The notes under the pieces: model-generated | Told to the model about the DNA's origin: nothing | Seen by the model: the letters and a program-made list of their open reading frames with translations, nothing else | The model's database searches: none | Made by a program: the position numbers and the translations under genes | Assembly: GCA_020631735.1 (NCBI GenBank) | Contig: CM036162.1 | Location: 93,668,401-93,732,400 of the forward strand | Length of the DNA: 64,000 nucleotides | From: Saccharum officinarum | Taxonomy: Eukaryota; Streptophyta; Magnoliopsida; Poales; Poaceae | Direction of reading: 5' to 3' | Part shown: one piece after another, positions 32,725 to 43,700 of the stretch | Layout: each line of letters opens with the position of its first letter | How positions within the stretch are numbered: position 1 is the first letter of the stretch

Positions 32725-32824
32725 NNNNNNNNNNNNNNNNNNNNNNNNNNNNNNNNNNNNNNNNNNNNNNNNNNNNNNNNNNNNNNNNNNNNNNNNNNNN
32801 NNNNNNNNNNNNNNNNNNNNNNNN
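32725..32824. other. Assembly gap (100 N)
   Basis: Exactly 100 N, the conventional placeholder for a gap of unknown length. Distances across it are not reliable. Confidence 0.98.
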
Positions 32825-33866
32825 AGTTGGTTTTACCAAATTAGAATATGGTTTTTACAAATTATAAATAGTTTTACGAATCATATAAGAATTTTTTTTA
32901 CGGCATACCCTATGTTAAAATCCTAGGTCCGCCACTGCGTCAGCGCTGCTTTCTGATTGGTCCGCCGCGGTCTCGTTCCTTGCTTTCCTTCGCGTGCCTA
33001 CCAGCGCCCCACATTATTCCTCGAACCGTCTCGCTGTCTCTCCCTCTCTCCTCGCTCACGGCGTGGTGCGCGCGGGAAGGCCGCGCAGCCGCAGGGCCCG
33101 GCTCACGCCGCGCTCCACCTCGGCGCCAGCGCCTGCGCCGCGCGCCCGCCTCGCCTTCTTCCTGCTCCTCTCTCCGTGGCGGGACAGCGGGAGGACCTAC
33201 AGCAGCGGCGGCATGGCCGACGTCGCCGACGGTATCTGCCCCTCGGTCCTCTCGCTCCTAAAATCCAACACGCGGCTCTTCCGCTCCTCTTCCTCTCGCA
33301 TGGTGCCGCAGGGGCGGTGCTGGCCGAGCCTCTCTCCTAAACCCTAGATCCAGCCGCGCTCCTCCCCGCTCCTCCTCCTCTCCGTGTGCTGCACAGGGGT
33401 GGTGCTGGGCGAGCGCCTTCGTGGAGGTGCGACCGCCCCTGCACCGGCCTCGCTTTCCTCCTCCTCCCGACGCCTGCGGCCACCAGCGCGCCACCGCGCG
33501 ACGCGACAGCAACGGCCGCTACCGGCGTGCCGCGGCCGCCCTCCTTCCCTCCGGCGGCGGCGGCGGGGCGCCAGGCGGCCGCGCGTCCTGCAGGCGGCGC
33601 GGCGGCCCAGGTGAGGTCGGCGACCCTCCTCTCCCCATCCTCCTGCCCTCCTCGCGCTGCAAAGCCATGGAGCCCGAGCCGCGCCGTCCGTGGCCGAGCC
33701 ACCACAGCACGGGCCCCAGCTGCCGCCGTCACCGACGACGGCGACGCGCCGACGGGCGCCGCTGGTGGCCGCGCGGCGTTGCTCCTCCCGCCGGTCCACG
33801 TCTGCTACTGTTCCTCATGAAACCCTAGCTGCATCTTCTTCTCTCCGCCCTTAACTTTACTGAAAC
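32825..33866. other. hAT-type end, then GC-rich block with undefined coding potential
   Basis: GGTCCGCCACTG at about 32927-32938 looks like the right end of a CAGTGGCGGAGCC-type hAT element whose left side is in the gap. From 32940 to 33866 the sequence is GC- and CpG-rich with open frames on both strands, including a plus-strand ATG in good context at 33212 (MADVADGICPSVLSLLKSN). Twice it contains the string ACCCTAG after a CTAA or AAACCCT. It may be a first exon or leader of the gene-fragment region continuing after the retrotransposon at 50013. No family is recognised. Confidence 0.35.
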
Positions 33867-33871
33867 AGGCG

Positions 33872-36800
33872 TGTAACACCTCAGGTGTTTAGCTCCATAA
33901 TTTCATTGCATTACATGAGCATAAGCATGCATCATTTCATGTTATTCATATGGTTGCAACAAATGTGATTTGTTTTTAAAGTTTTATTTGGCTCACATCA
34001 TGTGACCCTAGGGAGTTGGTGTAACTAAAGGGTAGAGTAGCCAATTATATCTCACAACACTTTAGTTATACTTAGGGTCACTAATGGAGCAAGGTTCATG
34101 TTGACCAAAATCACCAAATTGCCCTCCAGGGTGTAGTTGACCAGCATTTAGCCCTAGGAAGCTCTAGTTTGACCAATTAAAAAGTCTAGCTTAGAGACCT
34201 TGCATGGAGGAGCACCCTTAAGCAAAGTTGTAGGGAATTTTATGGGAACAAAAGTCTCAATATGACCATCTCATGAAACTGGCCAGAACATACTCAAAAA
34301 TGGCCCACAAGTCAGCTAGAGGGGTGTCTCAACACTTAGAATTTTTCTAAGTCTCAAAAGTGTCCCTCCAGTTTTACTGTGGCCTACTTTGGAAGCTTGT
34401 AGTTTGCAAACCAGACCAAACCAGCCCCAACTCATATTGGCAAACTTGTAGTCCTTATGTAGCTCTACAACATTGTCAACATGACCATCACCTAGTTCTA
34501 AATGGTTTAGGAGTTGTGGTGTCTTGAAAATAGGGTTTCAGTCGGTTTCACTGACTGAAAACATGTTTCAGTTTCACAGTGCACCACTTTGGAGCTCTGT
34601 GGTTTCAAATCCAGGCCGAATCAGTCCTTGAGCCAATTGACAAAGTTGTAGTCCTCATATAGCTCTACAACATTGCCAACATCACCCATACCTGGTTCTC
34701 ACTGGATTAGGAGTAAATTGAACCAAAATCGCTCTGTCAGTCACCGTTTCAGACGCCGATTCAGTCAAGTCGGGCTTCGGCCATGACTGTCGTGGCCGAC
34801 TGGCCGCAGGCCGTCGTCGACGCGTGGCCACACGGTGGCAGCCATACGCCGGCCTTGGCCCCACCGTCGGGTCACGACGTCTTCAAGAGGTGCCACGGAG
34901 CAACCACTCACCTCACTCACGCCCCTGCCCTCTCTCTCGCCTCCCTGAGCCGGAGCGGAGCACCGAGGCACCATTTCCGCCGTGGGCTTCCTCGCGCTCG
35001 TGCGCCGTCGTCGTCGAGCCTCGGCTCAATTCCTCCCGCCAGCGACCCCGCAGCATCTCCCTCTACCACCTCCATCCATTTCCGGGAGCGTTTGAGCGAA
35101 GGTGAGGCCACATTGCTCGCTTCCGCCGCCACGGCCGCATTCGGGAGCTCGCCGGAGTTTGAGGCCACCGTGGTCAGAGCGGCTCGGCCCTTCTCATCCC
35201 TCCCTTTTCCCTTAGTTAGCTTTCCAGTGACCCCGGGAAACTTGGGGCGGGCTTGGTTGAGGCGGTCGGGGCTCACCGTCGCCGGTGTACCGCCGTGCAC
35301 CTCCACCGTGCCGCCATGCCCGACGGCGAGCACCTTTCCGTTGCTCCGCCGCCCCGTTCTTGCCACCAATCGTTGTAGTTCGATGACGTGGTCATGCTAG
35401 TCCGTCTAATTTCGTCGGCCGGCTCACCGACGGCGAGCTCCGGCGACCGCAGCTCCTCCCCTCCGCCTCTCTCTCGCTGACCAGTGGGGCCTTCCGGTCA
35501 GCCCCACGCGCGCGCGGGCGGGAGCCGTAGCAGGCCGCGCGCGGGAGCGGGCCGCACCGCGCGTTGTGGGCCGCGTCTTTTCCGGGCCGGCCCAGTAACA
35601 AATAAGATTTATTTCATCTTTATTTATTCTGTCACAGTTTTAGATAAGGTTTGGAAAATATATATCTAGGGTTTTACTTGCCCAAAAATTATGAGATAAA
35701 TTTTGTTAGGATCTACATGATGTGTAGTATTTTAGAAAAATATAAATTGATATGTGATGTTTAGTTTCTGGGAGATTTAAATAGGTCTTTGAAATGTGTT
35801 TTAAATTACATGCAAACTTGTTTAAATCATATCTTGAGTTTCAGTGTTCCAAAAATTATGAAATTTGGTGGGTAGACTAATTTATACTTGCTCTAGCTCT
35901 GGTAAAAATTTGGGCAGTATTGCTTAAGTACTTTTCAAGTTATAATGCTATCTTTTTATTTTAGGAAGTACTTAAATGAATTTTGTAATTTTTCTACATG
36001 TGCAATGTTCATATAAATTTTTGGAGAATGTCTTGGTACCTTAAAGTGTCTAAGAAAAATAGGAAATCTGTTGTTTGACACTTTTTAATATGATTGTTAA
36101 TTATACAAAAATCAGCCTTTTGGGTTTGTAAATTTTGTGTAGGAAGTTCCTGTAAATAAATTTAGTTCAAATTTTTACAGTAGCCTCTTTTTGGTCAGAG
36201 AGTCTCCTGTAATTTTTGTAGAATTTTAGGAGCAGTTTACATATATGTTTAAAATTCCACTTAATTACTTAAGTAAATTAAGAAATGAGTTTAAATAAAT
36301 ATTTTAGGTGGGCCAACCTTACTTTCTGGTGTTTTTGTGACCTATGTGCACTTGTGGTAACATTAGTTTGGTCTTATGGGATGTTTGCCACATAAATAAA
36401 TATTTAACCTTTGCAATTCTAGGTTTTCTGGACAGCTGGTAGTATTTCTAGATTTGATCCTTGATAAAAGTGTTTGCTGGAAAACTTGTAAATACCAAAG
36501 TTGTAGTAAACTTGATAAACTAGCTTGTGTCAAAATTTGGGAGCATTTGGCTTAGTAGTTTGGGAGTTATTGCTGTTTAAAGTGACAGTCCAGAATTGGC
36601 TGCTCTCTGTTTGGGGAGGGCAGATTCTGGAACTTTGAAATTTCGACTAGGTAAACTTTGGAATTAAGTGTTGTGGTCTGAAAATATTTTGTGGTGCATT
36701 TCATAAGCTTTCCAGATTGTCTTAGATCATATCTTTTGGAGTTGGGAATCTCCAGTTATGTTAGAATCCTTGAGCTGCTGTCCAGAATGTCTTACTGTTG

Positions 36801-38715
36801 TATTTTGGTGTTGGATGTGGTAACCTAAGTAATGCTACTCTTGTAATTGTTAGGTGTTAGGGCCTTAACCGAAGAAGAACAGCTGTATCTTAGGTTGAGT
36901 AGCTTAGGTAAGTATTTCTCCACCGGAGAAGAGATTTGCACGTACTAATGAAGTGACTTGATTAGATTATTGTTTTTATTTCTGAAATGCATTTCATTCC
37001 GAGCATGTTGCACCTTTATGCATCCATGATATTTATTGTGCATTCATGCAATAGGTGTTCCGGAGGGGATAACACTCCTCGAGTTCGAGCCAGTGATTCC
37101 GGAGGAAATCCAGGACCAGCCAGAGGAGCCAGCGGAACCAGTCGGCGGAGGAGACGCCGCTGAAGACTTGCCTGAGTGTCCTGACCACCGGCCTTCGACC
37201 TTTCTGAAAGGCAAGCCCCGGTGCATGCTGAACCTACTGTTTTATAAATTGATCTTGAGTACTTTTAATTGTTTACTGCATTAAGTTGTAGGAGTTGTAT
37301 GAAAACAATTGTTGCATTATACCTGTCCTTGTCCAGATATCGTACTTAATCCTATATTAGGTTTAGGCACGTGTCAATGCTTAGCCCTGCTTAGTTCGGT
37401 AGAAGTCGGGTGATTTCCGGTCATCCGCGAGATGTAGGAAGGAGTCACGAGTGGCTTTATGGCTATCGTGGATGGAACCATGCCTTAAAATGAAATTGAG
37501 ACCGGGCGGGAATTCGATAGTACAGCCGCAAGACACTTCACGTCTTGGGTGTGGAGCTATGCCCGTCTGAGTCGTTTAAGGACCGCTTCGCTGTACGTCC
37601 TTGAGTCATGTTGAACGCAGTCTAACACTTAGTTGGCCGGATAAGTCGTTCCGACCGCGAAGTCGAGTAGTATGGTTCAGGCCGGGAATCGAATGGTAGG
37701 TTGCATCTTGGAGGAGAGAAAGGATGTGCTTGGGGACATTGGCGTGAGACCAAGGGGGGGTTAGAGTCCCTATCACCTGGCAGAGTGTCGCCCTTGGGGA
37801 CGCGACATTATTCGAACCCGCGATTCCTGAACTGTACAAAAGATGACCTGAGCAGCCCTCGCCAGGCGTGACTCGGTGAGTGTTAGAAATACCCCTCCAG
37901 CTGGATAGGAATTCGATTCGAATCGCCGTCGCTCCCGGTTAGTGAGCACTTGACTTGAGCAGCGGCAACGTAGATCTCATTAAATGAACCGGTGGTTAAG
38001 GGAATGATACAATGTTGCCACAATGATATACCTGCTATGGATATAATAATAATGTTGTTTGATTATACTCAAGTGAATGTTTAGTACAGGTGCTAAGATA
38101 GATGACAGGTAAATGCTAAAAGAACTGCTAGTACAAGTTATAAGAGTTCTGATTACTTATGCCTTTATGCAAAATGTTATGTCAGCTAGCCTCTTGTGTA
38201 AGCCTTGCATAATCCTTGGTGTCATCTTATTTCTGGTTTTCGACGGGTAAGTCTAGCTGAGTACATTCCAGTACTCAGGGTTTATTCCCTCCTGTTGCAG
38301 ATGATATGCTCTACCAAGGCTTCTGCAAAAATTGTCTCCACCCTGCGGGTGACGAAGACTAGATCACTTGGGCGTGATCATCTTTTATGTACTTTCCTGA
38401 TGCTTTTGCGGGTTGTTGATCAACAAGACTGGCAGTAGTTAAACAACTGGTGTGTGTTTGCTTCCGCTACTTTTATAAACTTGGTTTGTAATAATTTGCG
38501 ACTCCGTGTGTGTAAACTTATTTCGGAACTACTTGCGAAATGTAACGTATGATGTTGTATGTTGAATGATGCGATCTTGGTTGTAAGCAAGTTGGTTTGA
38601 AATCCTTCGTGGTTTCGATTGACTACCGGATTATATGGGCTCAAGTTCGAAAATTTGAGCGCTTCGGTGCTTGTTTTTGTACTTGTGCTCTTATAATTTG
38701 GTCGGTTCTGTTACA
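33872..38715 (+). repeat. 5' LTR (4,844 bp)
   Basis: TG...CA boundaries, near-identical to 45159-50012. The LTR is unusually long for a chromovirus. It contains a GC-rich, possibly transcribed section (34780-35590), AT-rich sequence (35600-36850) and a three-exon ORF (36854-38362). A TATA box is not evident. Confidence 0.95.
36854..38362 (+). CDS. Spliced small acidic ORF inside the 5' LTR
   Basis: Three exon-like blocks join without breaking frame: 36854-36907 (donor TTAG|GTAAGT), 37055-37210 (acceptor ATAG|GTG, donor AAAG|GCAAGC of GC type) and 38301-38362 (acceptor TTGCAG, stop TAG). The reading includes ALTEEEQLYLRLSSL, then GVPEGITLLEFEPVIPEE with a Pro/Glu-rich stretch, and ends with a Cys-containing FCKNCLHPAGDED. 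Phases are 1 at both junctions and compatible. The upstream start is not located; it may lie in the GC-rich part of the LTR. The function is unknown. It could be a captured host gene or an LTR-encoded accessory protein. The copy in the 3' LTR (48151-49658) has the same structure. Confidence 0.45.
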
Positions 38716-38717
38716 GC

Positions 38718-38729
38718 TGGTACCGGAGC
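38718..38729 (+). other. Primer-binding site, initiator Met tRNA type
   Basis: TGGTACCGGAGC begins two bases after the LTR end. It resembles the common plant TGGTATCAGAGC site for initiator methionine tRNA with two substitutions. Confidence 0.8.
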
Positions 38730-39486
38730 ATAATTCAACATTAAACACATCGTACGAGTATTTAAAAACAAAAGTATTTGATTATGAAAAGGGGTTAAAA
38801 CATTAAAATTTATTTTTATAGGTATGCCAGTGATCACATCCCTTAGCCCAAATAAGGACTCTTAGGTGGCTTATTATAAAGACTAACTTGGGGCCTTGTT
38901 TGTTTTCGTTTCGTCGTCCATACGGCGTGATATTGTATGGATGCCATCCACTTGGGTGGTAATGTATGGATCAATTGCCTCGACGCTCTGGTAAGTGTGA
39001 GTTGTGAGAGCATGATCGTCCAACCGGCGATCTAGGGGAGAGTAGTTTTGGTGACTTGCATACTTACATGTTTAAACCATGTAACTATATAAGCACTTAA
39101 TTGTGGGAATATATATCGGGTAGCTTTGATACTGAAGTATATACATCAGGGGATGTGTATATGGAAAGTATTTAAATTACTGCTTTCTTGTGTGCTTATT
39201 TTGGGGAAACTGTTGGGCTGAAATGAGATTTTCTGCAGGTACACTAACAGCGTAACGAGTAGACCGATAGTTTCGTCTATATGAGAGAACGTATGTATGC
39301 CACCGCCTAGCGTTAGAAATTTATGATTCTACTAGGATGAGAGGGCGTACGGAACGTGCATGCATCATGTTTAATTATATCATACATATCATTTACTCCC
39401 TCCTTAAAAATTTCAATAGTCCCGACTAAATTAAATTTCGTATCCCCTAAATGATCCTCACTTTCAGTCGTATCTTGTTGCTACAG
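38730..39486 (+). other. Untranslated leader between PBS and H3-tail ORF
   Basis: No long frame is present. Candidate splice signals include CTGCAG|GTAC at 39233-39242 and the acceptor at 39486. Confidence 0.5.
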
Positions 39487-40095
39487 ATGGCACGTACCAA
39501 GAGGACCGCTCGCAAGTCCACTGGAGGCAGGGCACCTCGTCACCAGCTCGCTCCACGTGAGCCCCGCCCTGAGCCCACTGAGGTGGAAAGGCTGAGGGCT
39601 GAGTTGGCCGAAGTGACTGCTGCCCGGAATGCAGCGCGTCAGCAACTGGAGCAAGTGATCCGTGATCGTGATCAGGAAACCCTTGCAGTCCAGAGATTGA
39701 CAGTAGCAAACCGCAACTGTCAACGCATGCTGGTCCGTGTCATGAATCAGAGGGATGAAGCCTGGCACGAGGAGAACGTTCTGAGAGCTCGTCAGTTTGA
39801 GCTCGAGCAACAGTTGGAGAATGCTGAAGAATACAATGACAATCTTCATGAAGAAGTGCATCGCCTGAACAACCAGCTAAATCCTCTGCTGCCTTGAAAC
39901 AACAACGCAGATGAGGACATGGGTTCGGGAATCGCCATGGCTGAAGATGATGAAGAAGTGGAGGTCAATGGGCCCCAAGATGCCGCACCAGAAGAAGCAC
40001 CAGAAGAAGAAGAAGAAGATGATGAGGAGTTAGAGCCTGTTAGTGATGAGGACGGCAGGGAGATCCTTGACACTGACTCTGAGGACGATGCTTAG
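39487..40095 (+). pseudogene. Histone H3-tail mimic fused to a coiled coil and acidic tail (retrotransposon accessory ORF)
   Basis: The ATG at 39487 directly follows a splice-acceptor-like CTACAG. After Met, residues ARTKRTARKSTGGRAPRHQL then A match histone H3 residues 1-21 at 18 of 21 positions. The changes are Q5R, K14R and K18H; R2, T3, K4, R8, K9, S10 and T11 are kept. Next comes a Pro/Arg/Glu linker and a long predicted coiled coil (ERLRAELAEV to EVHRLNNQL, about residues 34-133). A TGA stops it at 39895-39897 after 136 codons. The same frame continues for 65 more codons into a strongly acidic tail (Glu/Asp runs) to TAG at 40093-40095, so the full product was probably about 202 residues. 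There is no histone fold, so it is not a histone gene. The role is unknown; binding H3-tail readers is an inference. Confidence 0.8.
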
Positions 40096-40757
40096 AGTAG
40101 TATCACGTAGCTATGATGTTAGGATCGTCTTTTGTGCCCTCCCTGTGTTAGAGAGAGGCTTTGTAATAACTTGGCTTTTGGGATGTAAGGTCGAACTCTA
40201 TGTTTCCTGGATGTTTAGTTGGAACCTGTTAATTTCGATCGCAATTGGATGTCTTATTGTGTTGCGTTCGATGATGGTGTCACGATTAGCACTCTTCGGT
40301 GCCGCGACGAAACCGAGGGCCTCCTATGGCGCGCGACATAAGGTTGTGCTGCTTGGCACGCGCTGGTATCGAGGTGGCTAGTCATGATCCACCATGGAAC
40401 TCTACCGTTGAGAAGTCTCTTTGTGGTCAGTTTGAAGTAGCATTTCTCAGACAACTAAAAATATTGAGATCGAATCCAAGTACCGGGCGAAAGGTCAAAA
40501 ATCACGTAGATTTTAACGTAAACAGTTCAGTAACTGCTGTGCTCCTTGTGAGTGGGCTTTTATCAAAGTACATCTTGTTGGATTCCCTCGCATGATTGCG
40601 CCAATTGATCCGCTTGAATGGATTGTGCGGTTGTGATGAATTATTGTGCCATGAGTATTTTGAGAAGTCTATTTCATGAAGTCAGTTTGACATATTTACA
40701 ATAATTCATCTACAAATTTCCCACATCGTCAGTGCTCATTGGCTATGCATTTTGCAG
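40096..40757 (+). other. Spacer between the H3-tail ORF and gag
   Basis: About 660 bases without a supported gene. It ends in TTTTGCAG immediately before the gag ATG, again a good acceptor. Confidence 0.5.
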
Positions 40758-43700
40758 ATGTCGTACAATCTCCGTCGGGGTCGTGGCAATGAGGATGAGG
40801 AACAGCCACCCCCTCCGCCACCACCTACCCCGGCTGATCTGATGCAGACCGTGGTCGAAGGGCAGCGCATGCTGGCAGATGCTATGCGCCAGCTTGCCAA
40901 CCGGGAGGCTCGTCATGGCCGCCAGGGCCCAGAACCCAATCAGTACAGTGATTTCAAGGACTTTCTTGATACTAAGCCCCGCTCTTTAAGGAGGCGGAGG
41001 AACCACTGCAAGCTGATGAGTAGTTGAACACTATTGAACAAAAGTTTCGTCTGCTTCGCTTGACCGATGAGCTGAAAACTGAATATGCTTCTCACCAACT
41101 ACATGGTCCAGCGGGTATTTGGTGGAGCCACTATCGTTCCACACTGCCTGCAAATGTCCCGATTGCTTGGGACCAGTTCAAGGCCGCATTCCGTGGGAAC
41201 TATATTCCTCCAGGTCTTATGGCTATCAAATACACAGAATTTATGAGGCTGTCGCAGGGCAATAAGAGCTTGACTGAATATCTGCAATCTTTCAACAACC
41301 TGGCAAGGTATGCCACAGAGTTTGTGGATACCGATTCCAAGAAAATTGCTAGCTTTAAAAGAGGCCTCGGCCCAAAGCTGATGAAGACTATGGGCACTAG
41401 CAAGTGCACTACTTTCAATGAATTTATCAGTGATGCTCTGACTCAAGAGAACAATAATTCTATCTATGCTGCTTCTAAGAGCCGCAAGAGGGCACTTGAG
41501 GCAGGTGCTTCACAGTCTCGAGCTCCAGCTGCCCCGAGGGCTCCTCCTCGCCCTCCTGCCACAAGTGCTAAGTTCCGTCCTCCGCAAAAGAAGGCGCCAG
41601 TGAAGACTGGGTTTCGCAAGGCATATACAGTGGCTCTGCCAAAGGGTAATTCGAGCCAAGGCAGCTCCAGTGTCCCTCCTAGCAACATGCCTTGCTGGAA
41701 CTGCAACAAGCTAGGCCATTGGTCCAGGAACTGCCCTTACCCTAAGAAGAATGTCAACCAAGGTGGCCGTCAAGGGCACGCTCATTATAACAGTATTGAG
41801 GAAATCCCATCTGGTGAGGTTGTCACTGCTGGTAAGTTCCTAGTTGACCAACATCCTGCAGTGGTACTTTTTGATTTAGGTGCTTCGCATTCCTTTATCA
41901 GTCCTAAGTTTGCATCAGAGTTTGCACACAAATTGCATACTGTTGAAGGTGGGGGTTATTGTATTAGCGCAGCAAGTGGGAATATTTCCACAAATAAAGT
42001 AGTGGGGAATCTTGAGCTTGAGATAGAAGGGCGAAAGTACTCGCTTGCCTTAGTGGTTTTGCCGGGCTTAGGCATAGATGTTATTCTGGGCATGAATTGG
42101 ATGAGTCAGAATGGGGTACTCATTGATACATCCACTCGGGTAGTTATGCTCAGAGATCCTACAGATCAAAAGGGTTTTCTGGTACAACTTCCCAGAAAAG
42201 TTGATTTGTCTGGGGAAGTTCATGCTGTGCAAGCAAAGGCGTTGGCTGAAATTCCCATAGTAAATGAGTTTCCGGACGTTTTTCCCGATGATTTGCCGGG
42301 ACTCCCTCCGGATCGGGATGTGGAATTTAAAATTGAGTTGTTGCCTGGCACAGCTCCCATCTCTAGGAGACCCTATAGGATGCCTCCGAATGAACTAGCT
42401 GAACTTAAGGTGCAATTGAATGAACTTTTGAAGAAGGGGTTGATTCGTCCTAGTTCGTCGCCGTGGGGATGTCCTGCTATCTTTGTAAAGAAGAAGGATC
42501 AGTCATTACGAATGTGCGTTGATTATAGACCTCTCAATGCAGTCACTGTCAAAAATAAGTACCCTCTACCGCGCATCGACATCTTGTTCGATCAGTTGTC
42601 TAAAGCTAAAGTTTTCTCCAAGATTGATCTAAGATCTGGCTATCATCAAATTAAAATCCGTCCTGAAGATGTTCCAAAAACCGCCTTCTCTACCAGATAC
42701 GGTCTTTATGAGTATCTTGTTATGTCCTTCGGCTTGACAAATGCCCCCGCACACTTTATGTACTTGATGAATTCGGTGTTTATGCCCGAATTAGACAAGT
42801 TTGTGGTGGTATTTATTGATGACATCCTGATATATTCTGTAAATGAGGAAGATCACGCTGAACATCTGCGTATAGTCCTCACAAGACTGCGTGAACATCA
42901 ACTATATGCAAAGTTCAGTAAGTGCGAATTCTGGCTTCGAGAAGTACCTTTCCTTGGGCATGTGTTGTCCGATGGAGGAATTATGGTGGACCCCGCCAAG
43001 GTACAAGAAGTACTGAACTGGAAGGCTCCTATCTCGGTTCACGAGGTCCGGAGTTTTCTTGGTTTGGCTGGCTATTATCGTCGCTTCATCCCGGATTTCT
43101 CCAAAATAGCCAAGCCAATGACTCGGTTGCTACAAAAAGACACCAGGTTTGTCTGGACTCCTGAGTGTGATGCGGCTTTTCACCAACTGCGAACCCTCCT
43201 AACCTCAGCTCCGGTTTTGGCACAACCGGATATCGAGAAACCATTTGATGTTTATTGTGATGCCTCAGGCATAGGTTTGGGAGGTGTTCTGATGCAGGAA
43301 GGCCGAGTAATTGCATATACCTCTCGACAACTTCGGAAGCATGAGGCGAATTATCCAACGCATGACTTAGAACTCGCCGCAGTTGTTCATGCTTTGAAAG
43401 CCTGGCGGCACTATCTGCTGGGCAATGTCTGCAATATCTACACAGACCACAAAAGCCTCAAATACATCTTCACCCAACCTGAGTTAAATATGCGTCAAAG
43501 AAGATGGCTCGAGTTGATTAAGGATTATAACCTTCAAGTGCACTATCATCCTGGCAAGGCAAATGTGGTTGCGGATGCTTTAAGCCGTAAGTCTCATTGC
43601 CATTCCCTAGTTGAAACTGATTTTCATCGATCTCGCCTTCTACATCCAGCAGTCTTGTACAACATCACTGTCAGTTGTACTCTCAAAAGCAGAATTATTG

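Noticed and set aside
34783..35400. 205-codon plus-strand frame and antisense frames in the LTR GC-rich part
   Set aside because: High GC opens frames on both strands, and the paired LTR has them only because it is a copy. No family features, so not called as a gene.
39451..39486. Upstream in-frame ATG giving a longer H3-tail ORF
   Set aside because: The 12 extra codons would bury the H3-like start, and an acceptor lies directly before the ATG at 39487.
39487..39897. A true histone H3 gene
   Set aside because: Similarity stops after residue 21; no histone-fold helices follow, and the ORF lies inside a retrotransposon.
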